From Motiliproteus sp041586735 (GTDB lineage Bacteria > Pseudomonadota > Gammaproteobacteria > Pseudomonadales > Balneatricaceae): a stretch of 64,000 bases of DNA. The notes beneath the pieces are model-generated. The model was given only the letters and a program-made list of their open reading frames with translations. It searched no databases and was not told the origin of the DNA. A program made the position numbers and the translations under genes. Shown piece after piece: positions 53,061-62,358 of this stretch. Every line of letters starts with the position of its first letter. The stretch's first letter is position 1. Where the stretch lies: assembly GCA_041586735.1 (NCBI GenBank), contig JBFGZQ010000001.1:256730-320729 (forward strand). The letters run 5' to 3'.

Positions 53061-53079
53061 TTCAGCTGTTCAAAAAAAT

Positions 53080-53156
<77 letters not shown>

Positions 53157-53163
53157 ATTTTTT

Positions 53164-53200
53164 AAACCTGATGAGTCTCTGGCTCGTCAGGTTTTTTTTT
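53164..53200 (+). terminator. Rho-independent terminator after the tRNA-Pro pair
   Basis: AACCTGATGAG (53165-53175) and CTCGTCAGGTT (53183-53193) form an 11-bp stem with one mismatch-type G-T, a 7-nt loop and nine or more T. It separates the tRNA unit from the PKS locus. Confidence 0.9.
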
Positions 53201-53335
53201 GCTTGTTTGTTGGCTGGAATGAGCCTGTCGCAGGTTGTTCAAATCGACGTGATGGTCTGTCACGATGGCCGCGCCATTGTTACTCTGATTTGGTATGATC
53301 TTTATCTTTTATTGACGTGGGTTGATTTAGCATTG

Positions 53336-56300
53336 ATGGATAAGCGCGTAGCGATCATTGGTTGCTCTTTTCGGCTTCCAGGGACCAGCCCTGAGAAGAT
53401 TTGGAATGACTTGCTAACACAAAAGGATTTGGTGACCGAGGTTGATGATCAGCGTTGGTCAAAGAGGGCCTACCTGCATCCTAGTAAAACCCATCCCGGT
53501 ACCAGCCACAGCTTTGCGGCCGGTAGTGTCGGCGATATCAGCGGTTTTGATGCCAATTTTTTCGGTATTTCGCCACGCGAAGCCGCGGCGATGGATCCGC
53601 AGCAGCGGATGCTGTTAGAGCTGAGCTGGGAGGCGATAGAGAGTGCCGGTATCGCGCCTTCAGCGCTGCGCGGCAGTGACTGCGGTGTCTTTATTGGCAT
53701 CTCCAGCACCGATAATGCCTATAGAATCGCCGATGATCTGGCGACAGTTGCGGCGTCCAGCGGTACCGGCAACGCCTTAAGCATCGCGGCTAACCGGCTC
53801 TCCTACGTGTTCGATCTGCATGGGCCGAGCATCGCTATGGATACCGCCTGCTCCTCGTCGCTGGTGGCGTTTCACCAGGCCTGCCAGTCGATTCGCAGCG
53901 GCGAAACGACTCAGGCGCTTGCCGGGGGGATCAGTCTTCACCTACACCCCTACGGTTTTATCACCTTCTCCAAGGCCAGCATGCTGTCTGAGAAGGGGCG
54001 TTGCCAGGTGTTTGATGCGGCCGGTGACGGTTATGTGCGCTCCGAAGGTGGCGGTCTGTTCCTGCTCAAGGACTATGAGTTAGCCGTTGCCGATGGCGAT
54101 CCTATCTGCGCGGTGGTGGCAGGCTCGGCGGTGAATACCGATGGTAGCAAGGCGGGCTTGACGATCCCCAATCCTCAAGCCCAGATCCAGCTGTTAAGCC
54201 GTGCGTACCAGCGAGCGGGTATTGCCCCGGATCAGATCGATTATATCGAAGCCCACGGCACCGGCACGGCGGTCGGCGACCCCATAGAAACCCGCGCCAT
54301 CGGGGCTGCGCTGGGGCAGGGGCGGCAGACGCCGCTGCCGATCGGCTCGGTAAAGAGTAATCTGGGTCATCTGGAGACCGCCTCCGGGGTGGCCGGGCTG
54401 ATCAAGGCGATCTATAGCCTGAAACATCGCTGTGTGCCCGCCACCATCAGCATGAAAACACCTAACCCCAAGATCCTGTTTGACGACTGGAATATCCGGG
54501 TGCTGACCGAGAACTATCCGCTCCCGAGCGAGGGGCTGTTGACCATCGGGGTGAACTCCTTCGGTTTTGGCGGCGCCAATGCCCATGTGATCCTGCAGAG
54601 CCCGGAGGAACCCAGGCTGCCGGTAGTGGAGTCCACCTCGGTCTCTCCGTCAGAACCGGGGCATCTGTTGCCGCTGTTCCTGTCCGCTGCCGATGAGTCT
54701 GCGTTGCCGGCTGTGGCCGCTAAACTGCTCAGCCATCTGCAGCAGCACCCCGAACAATCCTTCTACGATATCGCCTACAGCGCCCGATATCGCCGTGAGC
54801 AGCATCGCTGTGGCGCGGTGTTGTTGGCCGCCGATGCGCCCCAGGCCTGCACGGCACTCGAGGGTTTTCTGGAGGCTGATGGCGATAGCCCTTCAGCGGC
54901 TGCCAGCGATAACTCTGTGGCAGTGGTGAGCGGTCAGCGGTTGAGCTGCGTTGCGGGTCCCGTCTTTGTTTATTCTGGCAACGGCTGCCAGTGGCACAGC
55001 ATGGGCAAGGGGTTGCTGCAATCCTCGGCGGTGTTCCGCGCCGCGGTCGAGAGGGTAGATCAATATTTCCAAGCGCTGGCTGACTTTTCCCTGGTCGAGG
55101 AGTTACTGGGGAACAACGGTAGCGGGCGTTTTGGGCGGACCGAAATTGCCCAACCGGCGCTGTTCGCCCTGCAGGTGGGGATCACCGAGCTGCTGCGAGC
55201 GCAGGGCGTACAGCCCGTTGCCGTCACCGGCCATAGCGTCGGTGAGGTCGCAGCGGCTTGGGCCTGTGGCGCCCTGAGTTTGGAGGATGCGGTGCGGGTG
55301 ATCTACCATCGCAGTCGTCATCAGGGGCTGACTCAGGGCCAGGGTCAGATGACCGCGGTAGGGGTGGGCGCCGAGGAGATCCAGGCGCTGCTCGCGGATC
55401 CACGCTTTGCGGGATTGAGCCTGGCCGGTATCAACAGCTCCAGGGGGACCACGTTGGCGGGCGACCCGCAGACCCTGTCACTGATCGAGGCGCAGCTGCA
55501 GCAGCGCAAGCTGTTCTGTAAGCGCCTGGATCTCGATTACGCCTTCCACAGCCCGTCGATGGATAGCATCGAAGCGGCGCTCAGAGTCGATCTGGCACAG
55601 ATACAGCCGCGAAGCACCGCGATTCCCTTCATCTCCACGGTAAGCGGTGCGCTCTGTGAGGGGACGTTGCTGGATGCCGAGTATTGGTGGCATAACATCC
55701 GCAAGCCGGTGCTGTTTCAGGACGCCGTTGATACGTTGCTCGAGCAGGGCTGCTCGTTGTTTGTCGAGATCGGTGCACATCCGGTGTTGCGCAGCTATCT
55801 CAATGATGGGCTGCGGGATGCGGCGCAGGAGGGTCAGGTGCTGACCAGCTTGTATCGTAACGATGACAGCGACGCCGTACTGCAGCGGACGCTGATGGCG
55901 ATCTGGCTGGCGGGTGCGCCCTGCGATCTGAGTCCCTGGTTCCCTGTCGCCGGTCAGTGGGTGACGCTTCCTGATTACCCCTGGCAGCGTCAGCCCATGG
56001 TACTGCCGGTGAGCAGCGAGTCCTATGGCTTGCTCGCGCGCCATTTTGTCCATCCGTTGCTGGGCTACCGTCTGCCGCAGCATACCCTGACTTGGGAGGG
56101 GCAGCTGGATAGCCTGCGTTACCCCTGGTTGGCCGACCATAGGGTCGGTGACGGTATCGTGTTTCCCGGTGCCGGATTTGCCGAGTTGCTGTTGGCGGCG
56201 GCTCAGCAGTGGCACCCGCATCAGGACTTTATCGAGATCGAAGCGCTGGAGATCCAGGCGCCGCTGCTGTTAACCGAACACACCAAGGTGGTACGCGTGG

Positions 56301-59300
56301 CCATCAGTGACGAGGATGGCCGGGTGGCGGTGCGCAGCCGTAATCACGCCAGCACTGAACAACGGGTCGAGCAACGGGCCGATCAATGGACCGACCATGT
56401 TAAGGCGCGGCTGCTCCAGCAGCCCAGTGGTCTGGCGCTGCAACGCAGCCTGGCGCCGCTACCGGACCGCGATCCCGACTTTAGCCGTGACCAGCATAGC
56501 GCGATGACCGCCAGTATCGGTCTCAATTATGGCCCAGCGTTCTCGGTTATCAGTCAGGGTTGGGTAGAGGGGGATCTGGCGCTCGGTGAGTTTGCGGCCC
56601 CCGAGCAGTTGGCAAGCGATATCAGTGAGTTTCATCTGCATCCGGCGCTACTCGATTGCGCCTTCCAGCTGGCCTTCCCCTTGCTCCAGGAGGTGCTGAG
56701 TCAGAATCAGGGGTTGGCGTATATCCCGACCCGGATGGAGCGGATCCATCTGCGTCTGGGAGCGGCGCTGCCCCGTTATGCGCAGGCGCGTATCCTGCGT
56801 CGCGCGCCGCATTCGATCACCGCCGAGTTTGCGCTCTACACCGCCGAGGGACTCTGCGTGGCGCGCATCGAAGCGGTGCGCTTTAAGGCGATACGACTGC
56901 AGAACAATCGTGCCCATCAGCTCAGCTATCTCGATTATCAGCTGACCCCGGTGCCGACGCTGGCCCAGTCCCAGCAGTTGCGCATCGATACTGAGTTGTT
57001 CGCGGCAACCCTGGAGCAGATCAGCCAGCGCTGGAGCGCTGAGACCAGCGCCCAGCGCTACGCCGACGAGGTCGAACCGCTGCTGGACAGTCTTGAGGCC
57101 GCGGTGGTCAGCGAGACCCTGATCTCGCTCGCGGACCCCCGCGGCTGGCTGCAGCAATCGCAGCTGGAGGCCTTAGCTGAGCAGACCCCCGCTGTGGCCG
57201 GACTGCTGAACCACCTGCTGGAGCAGGGCATTGCCCAGGAGCTGCTGCTCGTAGCGGAGCAGGGCTGGCAGCTGAGCGTCGCTGCCGAGCCGTTTTCAGC
57301 GGCGTTGATCTGGAACACTCTGGCGCGTGATTACCCGGAATACTTTTCCCTGATTCTGGCGGCCGGTCGGGCCGGCTTCCACCAGTCGGCGATCATCGCT
57401 GGCGATTACGATCCCCAGCGCTTGGGAGTGGGTGCGGATCTCTACACCGCGCTCAGCGCCAAGATCCAGGGCGATCTAGGCACTCAAGTATTGGCCCAGC
57501 AGCTGAGTCAGCTGCTTGCGACCCAGGTGAGTCTACTACCTCAGGGCCAGCGCCTGAGTGTACTCGAGGTCGGACATGCTGAGTTTGGGTTGGCCGAGCC
57601 GCTCTGTAGCCTGATCGATCTGCGGCTGTGCGATTACAGCCTAGCTGCCGATTCACCCGTTCAGGTAGAGCATGCCGAACGCCTGCAGCAGCGTTTCCCG
57701 TTGCTGCAGACCCGGTCTCTGCAGCAGGCGACCGATTTCCATCACCGCCAGCATCTGCTGCTGGTTAACCTTAGCGGCTACTCCCTGGCGCAGGGGCAGC
57801 AGTTGTTGAACTCGTTGATGCCGCAGCTGGCAGCCGGTGCGGCATTGTTACTGCTTGGCCAGCATCGTGCGGCTTGGATGGATCTGGTGCTGGGGACTTC
57901 ACCTGAGTGGTGGTCCGCTGATGCGGATAGCGAGGCGCTGGCACCGCCCAGCCAAGAGCAGTGGTTTAAGCTGTTGCAGCAGCAGGGGTTGCTGGATACC
58001 CAGAGCCATCCCCTGGGTCGTGATGGAGTGGGCAGTTATCTGCTGTCCGCGCGTGCCCCCCAGATATGGCCCGCAGCGGTCGATACGGATACGGACAAGC
58101 AGCCTGACGCCGAGCGCTGGTTGCTGCTCAGCAGTGACACGGCGGCCTCTATGGCGCTGGCAGCAGGGCTCGAGTCGGCGTTGAGCGCTGCCGGCCAGCG
58201 GGTCGATATCGCCGTTGCGCCGGATACCCCGACCCTGGCAGCGCTGCTCGCCAAGGGCTATACCCAGCTGCTGCATCTGGCCGATATCGCCGTAGCCGAG
58301 ACCCTGGCGAGCCAAACACGTCGCTGCGATCTGGCCACGCGACTGTATAACCATTGCGAGCAGCAGGGGCTGTCGCCACGCTGCTGGTTGTTGACCGCCG
58401 GCGTGGCAGAGATGTTCAGCTGCGATCAGGCATCGCTGGCAAGCAAGGCTGGGCTCGGGGCTGGAACGCCTGCCGATGCGGTGCTCTGGGGCTTTGGTCG
58501 TACGCTGATGAATGAGGCCAGCAACCTAGAGATCCGCTTGCTGGATCTGCCCGTCACCTTGAGCGGCGCGGCGATGCTGGCCAGCCTGGTAGATGAATTG
58601 CTGGCGCCCAGTCATGAGACTGAACTGCTGATCGGTGCCGGCGGTGAGCGTTATGCGCCCCGGCTGCGGACCCAGGCGCCGCCTCGGGCCGCGCTCCCCG
58701 AGTCGTGGCTGGCGGCCGATGCCGTTGCCGAGCCGACTGCAGAACCGACCCTGCGGCTGGGCTTTGCCTTGCCTGGCCAGCTGCGCAACCTGCGCTGGGA
58801 GCGCCACCCGCAGCAGGCCCCCGCCGTCGATGAGATCGAGGTCGAGGTCCGTGCTACCGGACTCAACTTCCGCGATGTGATGTACAGTCTGGGACTGCTG
58901 TCGGACGAGGCGATCGAGAACGGTTTTGCCGGTCCCACTTTGGGGCTGGAGTTTGCCGGCCGAGTGACCCGGATTGGTGCCGCCATTACCGAGTTCAGGG
59001 TCGGTGATGGGGTAGTAGGTTTTGGTCCTGCCAGCTTTAGCAACCGGGTGCTGACCCGCACCAATGCGGTGGCTGCGATCCCCGAACATATCGATTTTGA
59101 AGCGGCGGCAACGATCCCCTGTACCTTCTTTACCGTGTACTATGCGCTGCACCACCTGGCTCGGCTGCAACCGGGTGAGAAGGTGCTGATTCATGGCGCC
59201 GCGGGTGGCGTCGGTATCGCGGCGATCCAGGTGGCGCAGTGGCTGGGTGCCGAGATCTATGCCACCGCCGGTTCCGATGAAAAACGCGACTTCCTGCGGT

Positions 59301-61006
59301 TGCTGGGGGTGGAGCATATCTACGATTCACGGGCGCTTGATTTTGCCGAACAGATTCTGGCGCAATCCAGCGATGGTCGCGGTGTCGATGTGGTGTTGAA
59401 CTCGCTGGCCGGCGAGGTGATCAATCGTAACCTGCGGGTCCTCAAGCCGATGGGTCGGTTCCTGGAGCTGGGCAAGCGTGATTTCTACGAAAATACCCAT
59501 ATAGGCCTACGGCCATTCCGCAATAATATCAGCTACTTCGGCATCGATTCGGATCAGGTGATGCAGGAGTGCCCCGAGCTGACCCATCGACTGTTTACCG
59601 AGATGATGGCGTTGTTTGACCAGGGCATCCTCCATCCGCTACCGTACACGCGCTTCGATGCCAACCATGTGGAACAGGCGTTCCGTTACATGCAGCAGGC
59701 CAAGCAGATCGGTAAGGTGGTGGTGACCTACTCGCAGGGCATTGCCGATGTCGTGGATGTCGCAGCCGCAGCAGCACCCGCCAGGCTGCAGCTCGATCCG
59801 CAGGCTAGTTATCTGGTGACCGGAGGTCTGGGTGGTTTTGGTCTGCGTACCGCGCGTTGGCTGGCAGACAAGGGTGCTCGGCAGCTGATCCTGATCAGCC
59901 GCAGCGGCGCCAGCTCTGCCGAAGCCCAGACGGCGATCGCCGAGCTGCAATCGGCCGGCGTCAAGGTGCATGCGGCGGCTTGCGACGTGACCGACAAAGC
60001 TGCGCTCAAGCAGTTACTGGCCGATTGTCGCCAACAGCTGGCGCCGCTGCAGGGGATCGTCCATGCCGCCACGGTGATCGATGACAGCCTGGTGCGTAAT
60101 CTGACCCCCGAGCAGATCGAGCGGGTGCTGGCCCCGAAGATCCTCGGCGCTCAGTACCTGCACGAGCTAACCCTTGAGGATGATCTGCAGCTGTTCGTGT
60201 TATTCTCCTCGGCGACCACGCTGTTGGGGAATCCCGGCCAGAGCTGTTACGTGGCGGCCAACCACTGGCTCGAAGCCCTGGCCGCGCAGCGCCGTTATCA
60301 GGGGCTGGCGGTCAGCTGCGCGCGCTGGGGTGCCATCGATGATGTCGGCTTTTTGGCGCGGAATCAGAAGATTAAAGACGCGCTGCAGAGTCGCATGGGC
60401 GGCGAGGCGCTGAGCTCGGATATGGCGCTCGATGTGCTCGAACAGATGATCCTGGCCCGCAGTAGCACCCTCGGGGTGATGGAGCTGGAGTGGTCGGCGC
60501 TGAAGCGCTTTCTGCCCAGCGCCGAGAGCCCCAAATTCCGAGAGCTGGCGCTGGCCGCCGATGATGGCGATAGCGGCGATGACGAGCAGCTGGATATCGA
60601 CAAGATGTTTGCCGAGCTGTCCGCGGCTGAGCTGACCCAGGCCATCGCCGAGATGCTGGCGCAGGAGCTCAGCCGGATACTGTTGATTGCCGCCGATAAG
60701 ATCGATCTGAATCGTTCGGTCTACGATATCGGCTTGGATTCACTGATGGGCGTGGAGCTGATGGTGGCGATCGAAGCGCGTTTTGGCGTCAATATCCCGG
60801 TGATGGTGCTCAGTGACGCGCCGACGCTGAGCAAACTGGCCGATTATCTGATCTCTCAGCTCAAAGGTGAGACAGATGCCGCAGAACCCGATCCGTTGCA
60901 GCAGGTCATTAGCCGTCACGGTGTCGATGCACAGACGCGACAGCAGCTGGAGACCCGTTCGGAACAGCTACAACGCACAGAAAAAACAGGGCGGATGATC
61001 CACTGA
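53336..61006 (+). CDS. Iterative-type I polyketide synthase, KS-AT-DH-(psi-MT)-ER-KR-ACP (RkpA-like)
   Basis: From ATG 53336 (MDKRVAIIGCSFRLPG) the product has 2556 residues. The frame is open further upstream into the second tRNA, but a terminator lies there, so this start is preferred. Domains: KS (about 1-425, Cys172 in DTACSSS, EAHGTGTAVGDP, KSNLGHLE); AT (about 540-850, Ser634 in GHSVG); DH (about 905-1190, His935 in DHRVGDGIVFP, Asp1107 in HPALLD). A methyltransferase-like region (about 1330-1585) has a degraded SAM motif, EVGHAEFG. Then ER (about 1805-2115, HGAAGGVGIAAIQ from 1952), KR (about 2150-2400, TGGLGGFG, Tyr2305) and ACP (about 2425-2505, Ser2469 in LDSLMG). No thioesterase is present. 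The single complete reducing set suggests repeated use, giving a largely saturated chain. An extended -10 TGGTATGAT lies at 53291-53299. Nearest known relatives by architecture and neighbours are RkpA of Sinorhizobium and amino-polyketide PKSs. Confidence 0.9.
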   Translation: MDKRVAIIGCSFRLPGTSPEKIWNDLLTQKDLVTEVDDQRWSKRAYLHPSKTHPGTSHSFAAGSVGDISGFDANFFGISPREAAAMDPQQRMLLELSWEAIESAGIAPSALRGSDCGVFIGISSTDNAYRIADDLATVAASSGTGNALSIAANRLSYVFDLHGPSIAMDTACSSSLVAFHQACQSIRSGETTQALAGGISLHLHPYGFITFSKASMLSEKGRCQVFDAAGDGYVRSEGGGLFLLKDYELAVADGDPICAVVAGSAVNTDGSKAGLTIPNPQAQIQLLSRAYQRAGIAPDQIDYIEAHGTGTAVGDPIETRAIGAALGQGRQTPLPIGSVKSNLGHLETASGVAGLIKAIYSLKHRCVPATISMKTPNPKILFDDWNIRVLTENYPLPSEGLLTIGVNSFGFGGANAHVILQSPEEPRLPVVESTSVSPSEPGHLLPLFLSAADESALPAVAAKLLSHLQQHPEQSFYDIAYSARYRREQHRCGAVLLAADAPQACTALEGFLEADGDSPSAAASDNSVAVVSGQRLSCVAGPVFVYSGNGCQWHSMGKGLLQSSAVFRAAVERVDQYFQALADFSLVEELLGNNGSGRFGRTEIAQPALFALQVGITELLRAQGVQPVAVTGHSVGEVAAAWACGALSLEDAVRVIYHRSRHQGLTQGQGQMTAVGVGAEEIQALLADPRFAGLSLAGINSSRGTTLAGDPQTLSLIEAQLQQRKLFCKRLDLDYAFHSPSMDSIEAALRVDLAQIQPRSTAIPFISTVSGALCEGTLLDAEYWWHNIRKPVLFQDAVDTLLEQGCSLFVEIGAHPVLRSYLNDGLRDAAQEGQVLTSLYRNDDSDAVLQRTLMAIWLAGAPCDLSPWFPVAGQWVTLPDYPWQRQPMVLPVSSESYGLLARHFVHPLLGYRLPQHTLTWEGQLDSLRYPWLADHRVGDGIVFPGAGFAELLLAAAQQWHPHQDFIEIEALEIQAPLLLTEHTKVVRVAISDEDGRVAVRSRNHASTEQRVEQRADQWTDHVKARLLQQPSGLALQRSLAPLPDRDPDFSRDQHSAMTASIGLNYGPAFSVISQGWVEGDLALGEFAAPEQLASDISEFHLHPALLDCAFQLAFPLLQEVLSQNQGLAYIPTRMERIHLRLGAALPRYAQARILRRAPHSITAEFALYTAEGLCVARIEAVRFKAIRLQNNRAHQLSYLDYQLTPVPTLAQSQQLRIDTELFAATLEQISQRWSAETSAQRYADEVEPLLDSLEAAVVSETLISLADPRGWLQQSQLEALAEQTPAVAGLLNHLLEQGIAQELLLVAEQGWQLSVAAEPFSAALIWNTLARDYPEYFSLILAAGRAGFHQSAIIAGDYDPQRLGVGADLYTALSAKIQGDLGTQVLAQQLSQLLATQVSLLPQGQRLSVLEVGHAEFGLAEPLCSLIDLRLCDYSLAADSPVQVEHAERLQQRFPLLQTRSLQQATDFHHRQHLLLVNLSGYSLAQGQQLLNSLMPQLAAGAALLLLGQHRAAWMDLVLGTSPEWWSADADSEALAPPSQEQWFKLLQQQGLLDTQSHPLGRDGVGSYLLSARAPQIWPAAVDTDTDKQPDAERWLLLSSDTAASMALAAGLESALSAAGQRVDIAVAPDTPTLAALLAKGYTQLLHLADIAVAETLASQTRRCDLATRLYNHCEQQGLSPRCWLLTAGVAEMFSCDQASLASKAGLGAGTPADAVLWGFGRTLMNEASNLEIRLLDLPVTLSGAAMLASLVDELLAPSHETELLIGAGGERYAPRLRTQAPPRAALPESWLAADAVAEPTAEPTLRLGFALPGQLRNLRWERHPQQAPAVDEIEVEVRATGLNFRDVMYSLGLLSDEAIENGFAGPTLGLEFAGRVTRIGAAITEFRVGDGVVGFGPASFSNRVLTRTNAVAAIPEHIDFEAAATIPCTFFTVYYALHHLARLQPGEKVLIHGAAGGVGIAAIQVAQWLGAEIYATAGSDEKRDFLRLLGVEHIYDSRALDFAEQILAQSSDGRGVDVVLNSLAGEVINRNLRVLKPMGRFLELGKRDFYENTHIGLRPFRNNISYFGIDSDQVMQECPELTHRLFTEMMALFDQGILHPLPYTRFDANHVEQAFRYMQQAKQIGKVVVTYSQGIADVVDVAAAAAPARLQLDPQASYLVTGGLGGFGLRTARWLADKGARQLILISRSGASSAEAQTAIAELQSAGVKVHAAACDVTDKAALKQLLADCRQQLAPLQGIVHAATVIDDSLVRNLTPEQIERVLAPKILGAQYLHELTLEDDLQLFVLFSSATTLLGNPGQSCYVAANHWLEALAAQRRYQGLAVSCARWGAIDDVGFLARNQKIKDALQSRMGGEALSSDMALDVLEQMILARSSTLGVMELEWSALKRFLPSAESPKFRELALAADDGDSGDDEQLDIDKMFAELSAAELTQAIAEMLAQELSRILLIAADKIDLNRSVYDIGLDSLMGVELMVAIEARFGVNIPVMVLSDAPTLSKLADYLISQLKGETDAAEPDPLQQVISRHGVDAQTRQQLETRSEQLQRTEKTGRMIH

Positions 61007-61007
61007 T

Positions 61008-62339
61008 ATGACAGCCAAGAGCCTCTCCAGCCAGTTAAAGCAGAAACTGATTCAGCAAGCACTGCAGCAGAAGATCAAGCGTCTGGACAGCAGCGCTAAC
61101 CGAGCGTTAACACCACTCAAACCCGGACGCACGATACCCGATAAGTTTTGCCAGTTCGATCAGTTGCCAGGCTTTCAGCAGGTGCAGATTCTATGTCGCG
61201 GCGCGGAGCAGTTCGGGGTCAGTAATCCGTTCTTTCGGGTGCATGAGGGGGTGGCCGGGGCTACCAGCCGGATCGACGGCCGCGAGTGTATCAACTACGC
61301 CAGTTATAACTATCTGGGGCTGTCGGGCCACCCGGTCGTGAATCAAGCGGCCAAGGACGCCGTGGATCGCTACGGCACCTCGGTATCAGCCAGTCGCCCG
61401 GTAGCCGGGGAGCGTCCGATCCATCGCCAGTTGGAAACCGCGCTCGCTGCGACCTACGAGGTCGATGCGGCGGTGGTGTTTGTCAGCGGTCATGCCACCA
61501 ATGTCTCCACCATCGGCCATCTGTTTGGTCCCAAAGACCTGATCCTTCACGATGAGCTGATCCACAACAGCTCGCTGGTCGGCGCCCAGCTGTCTGGCGC
61601 CAAGCGCTTGGCGTTTGCGCACAATAATATCGACGAGCTGGAGCAGACCCTGGAGCAGCTGCGGCACCAGTTTGAACGGGTGCTGATTGTGGTCGAGGGG
61701 CTGTACAGCATGGATGGCGATTACCCGGATCTGCCACGGATCGTCGCGCTCAAACGGCGCTTTAAAACTTTTCTGATGGTCGACGAAGCGCACTCCTATG
61801 GGGTTATGGGCCCCACAGGCCAGGGTATTCGTGAACATTTCGGGCTTAAGGGCGCCGATGTGGATATCTGGATGGGTACCCTGAGTAAAAGTCTGGCCGG
61901 TTGTGGTGGCTATATCGCCGGCGAGTTTGCGCTGGTCGAACACCTCAAGTTTCTGGCCCCCGGTTTTCTCTACAGCGTCGGCATCCCGGCGCAGGTCGCG
62001 GCGCCCGCATTGGCGGCCTTGGAGCTGTTGAAACAGCAGCCGGAGCGGGTCGAGCGCCTGCAGCAGCGCTCTGCCTATTTTCTGAAGCGGGCTCAAGCGT
62101 TGGGGTTCGATACCGGAGCCAGCTGTGGGCTGGCGGTTATCCCTATTATCTGCGGTAGCTCACTCAAAGCGGCCCAGGCGTCCGAGGCGCTGTTTAAACA
62201 GGGGATTAACGTGCAGCCGATTCTCTATCCGGCGGTGCCTGAAAAAGGCGCGCGGTTGCGTTTTTTCCTGACCTGCGAGCATACTGAGCAGCAGATCGAT
62301 ACCACCCTGAGTGTGCTGGCTGATTTTTGGAGGAGCTGA
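61008..62339 (+). CDS. PLP-dependent alpha-oxoamine synthase (RkpG-like)
   Basis: The 443-residue protein belongs to the family of 8-amino-7-oxononanoate synthase, serine palmitoyltransferase and 2-amino-3-ketobutyrate ligase. These join an acyl thioester to an amino acid with loss of CO2. Signatures: NYASYNYLGLSGHP, GTSVSASRPVAGE, FVSGHATNVSTI, DEAHSYGVMGPTGQGI, and the PLP lysine Lys294 in TLSKSLAGCGGYIAG. An extra N-terminal stretch of about 60 residues precedes the catalytic fold. The gene starts one base after the PKS stop, and no biotin genes are near. It is the likely release enzyme of the PKS; the amino acid used cannot be read from the sequence. Confidence 0.88.
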   Translation: MTAKSLSSQLKQKLIQQALQQKIKRLDSSANRALTPLKPGRTIPDKFCQFDQLPGFQQVQILCRGAEQFGVSNPFFRVHEGVAGATSRIDGRECINYASYNYLGLSGHPVVNQAAKDAVDRYGTSVSASRPVAGERPIHRQLETALAATYEVDAAVVFVSGHATNVSTIGHLFGPKDLILHDELIHNSSLVGAQLSGAKRLAFAHNNIDELEQTLEQLRHQFERVLIVVEGLYSMDGDYPDLPRIVALKRRFKTFLMVDEAHSYGVMGPTGQGIREHFGLKGADVDIWMGTLSKSLAGCGGYIAGEFALVEHLKFLAPGFLYSVGIPAQVAAPALAALELLKQQPERVERLQQRSAYFLKRAQALGFDTGASCGLAVIPIICGSSLKAAQASEALFKQGINVQPILYPAVPEKGARLRFFLTCEHTEQQIDTTLSVLADFWRS

Positions 62340-62358
62340 TGGAACGGCTATCGAATCG

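Noticed and set aside
53336..61006. Polyunsaturated fatty acid (Pfa) synthase or heterocyst glycolipid synthase
   Set aside because: There are no tandem ACP repeats and none of the pfa/hgl partner genes; the domain order is that of a single reducing PKS module.
61008..62339. Naming the PLP enzyme BioF (biotin synthesis)
   Set aside because: No other bio genes are nearby, the protein has an extra N-terminal stretch, and it sits one base behind a PKS; a release role fits better.
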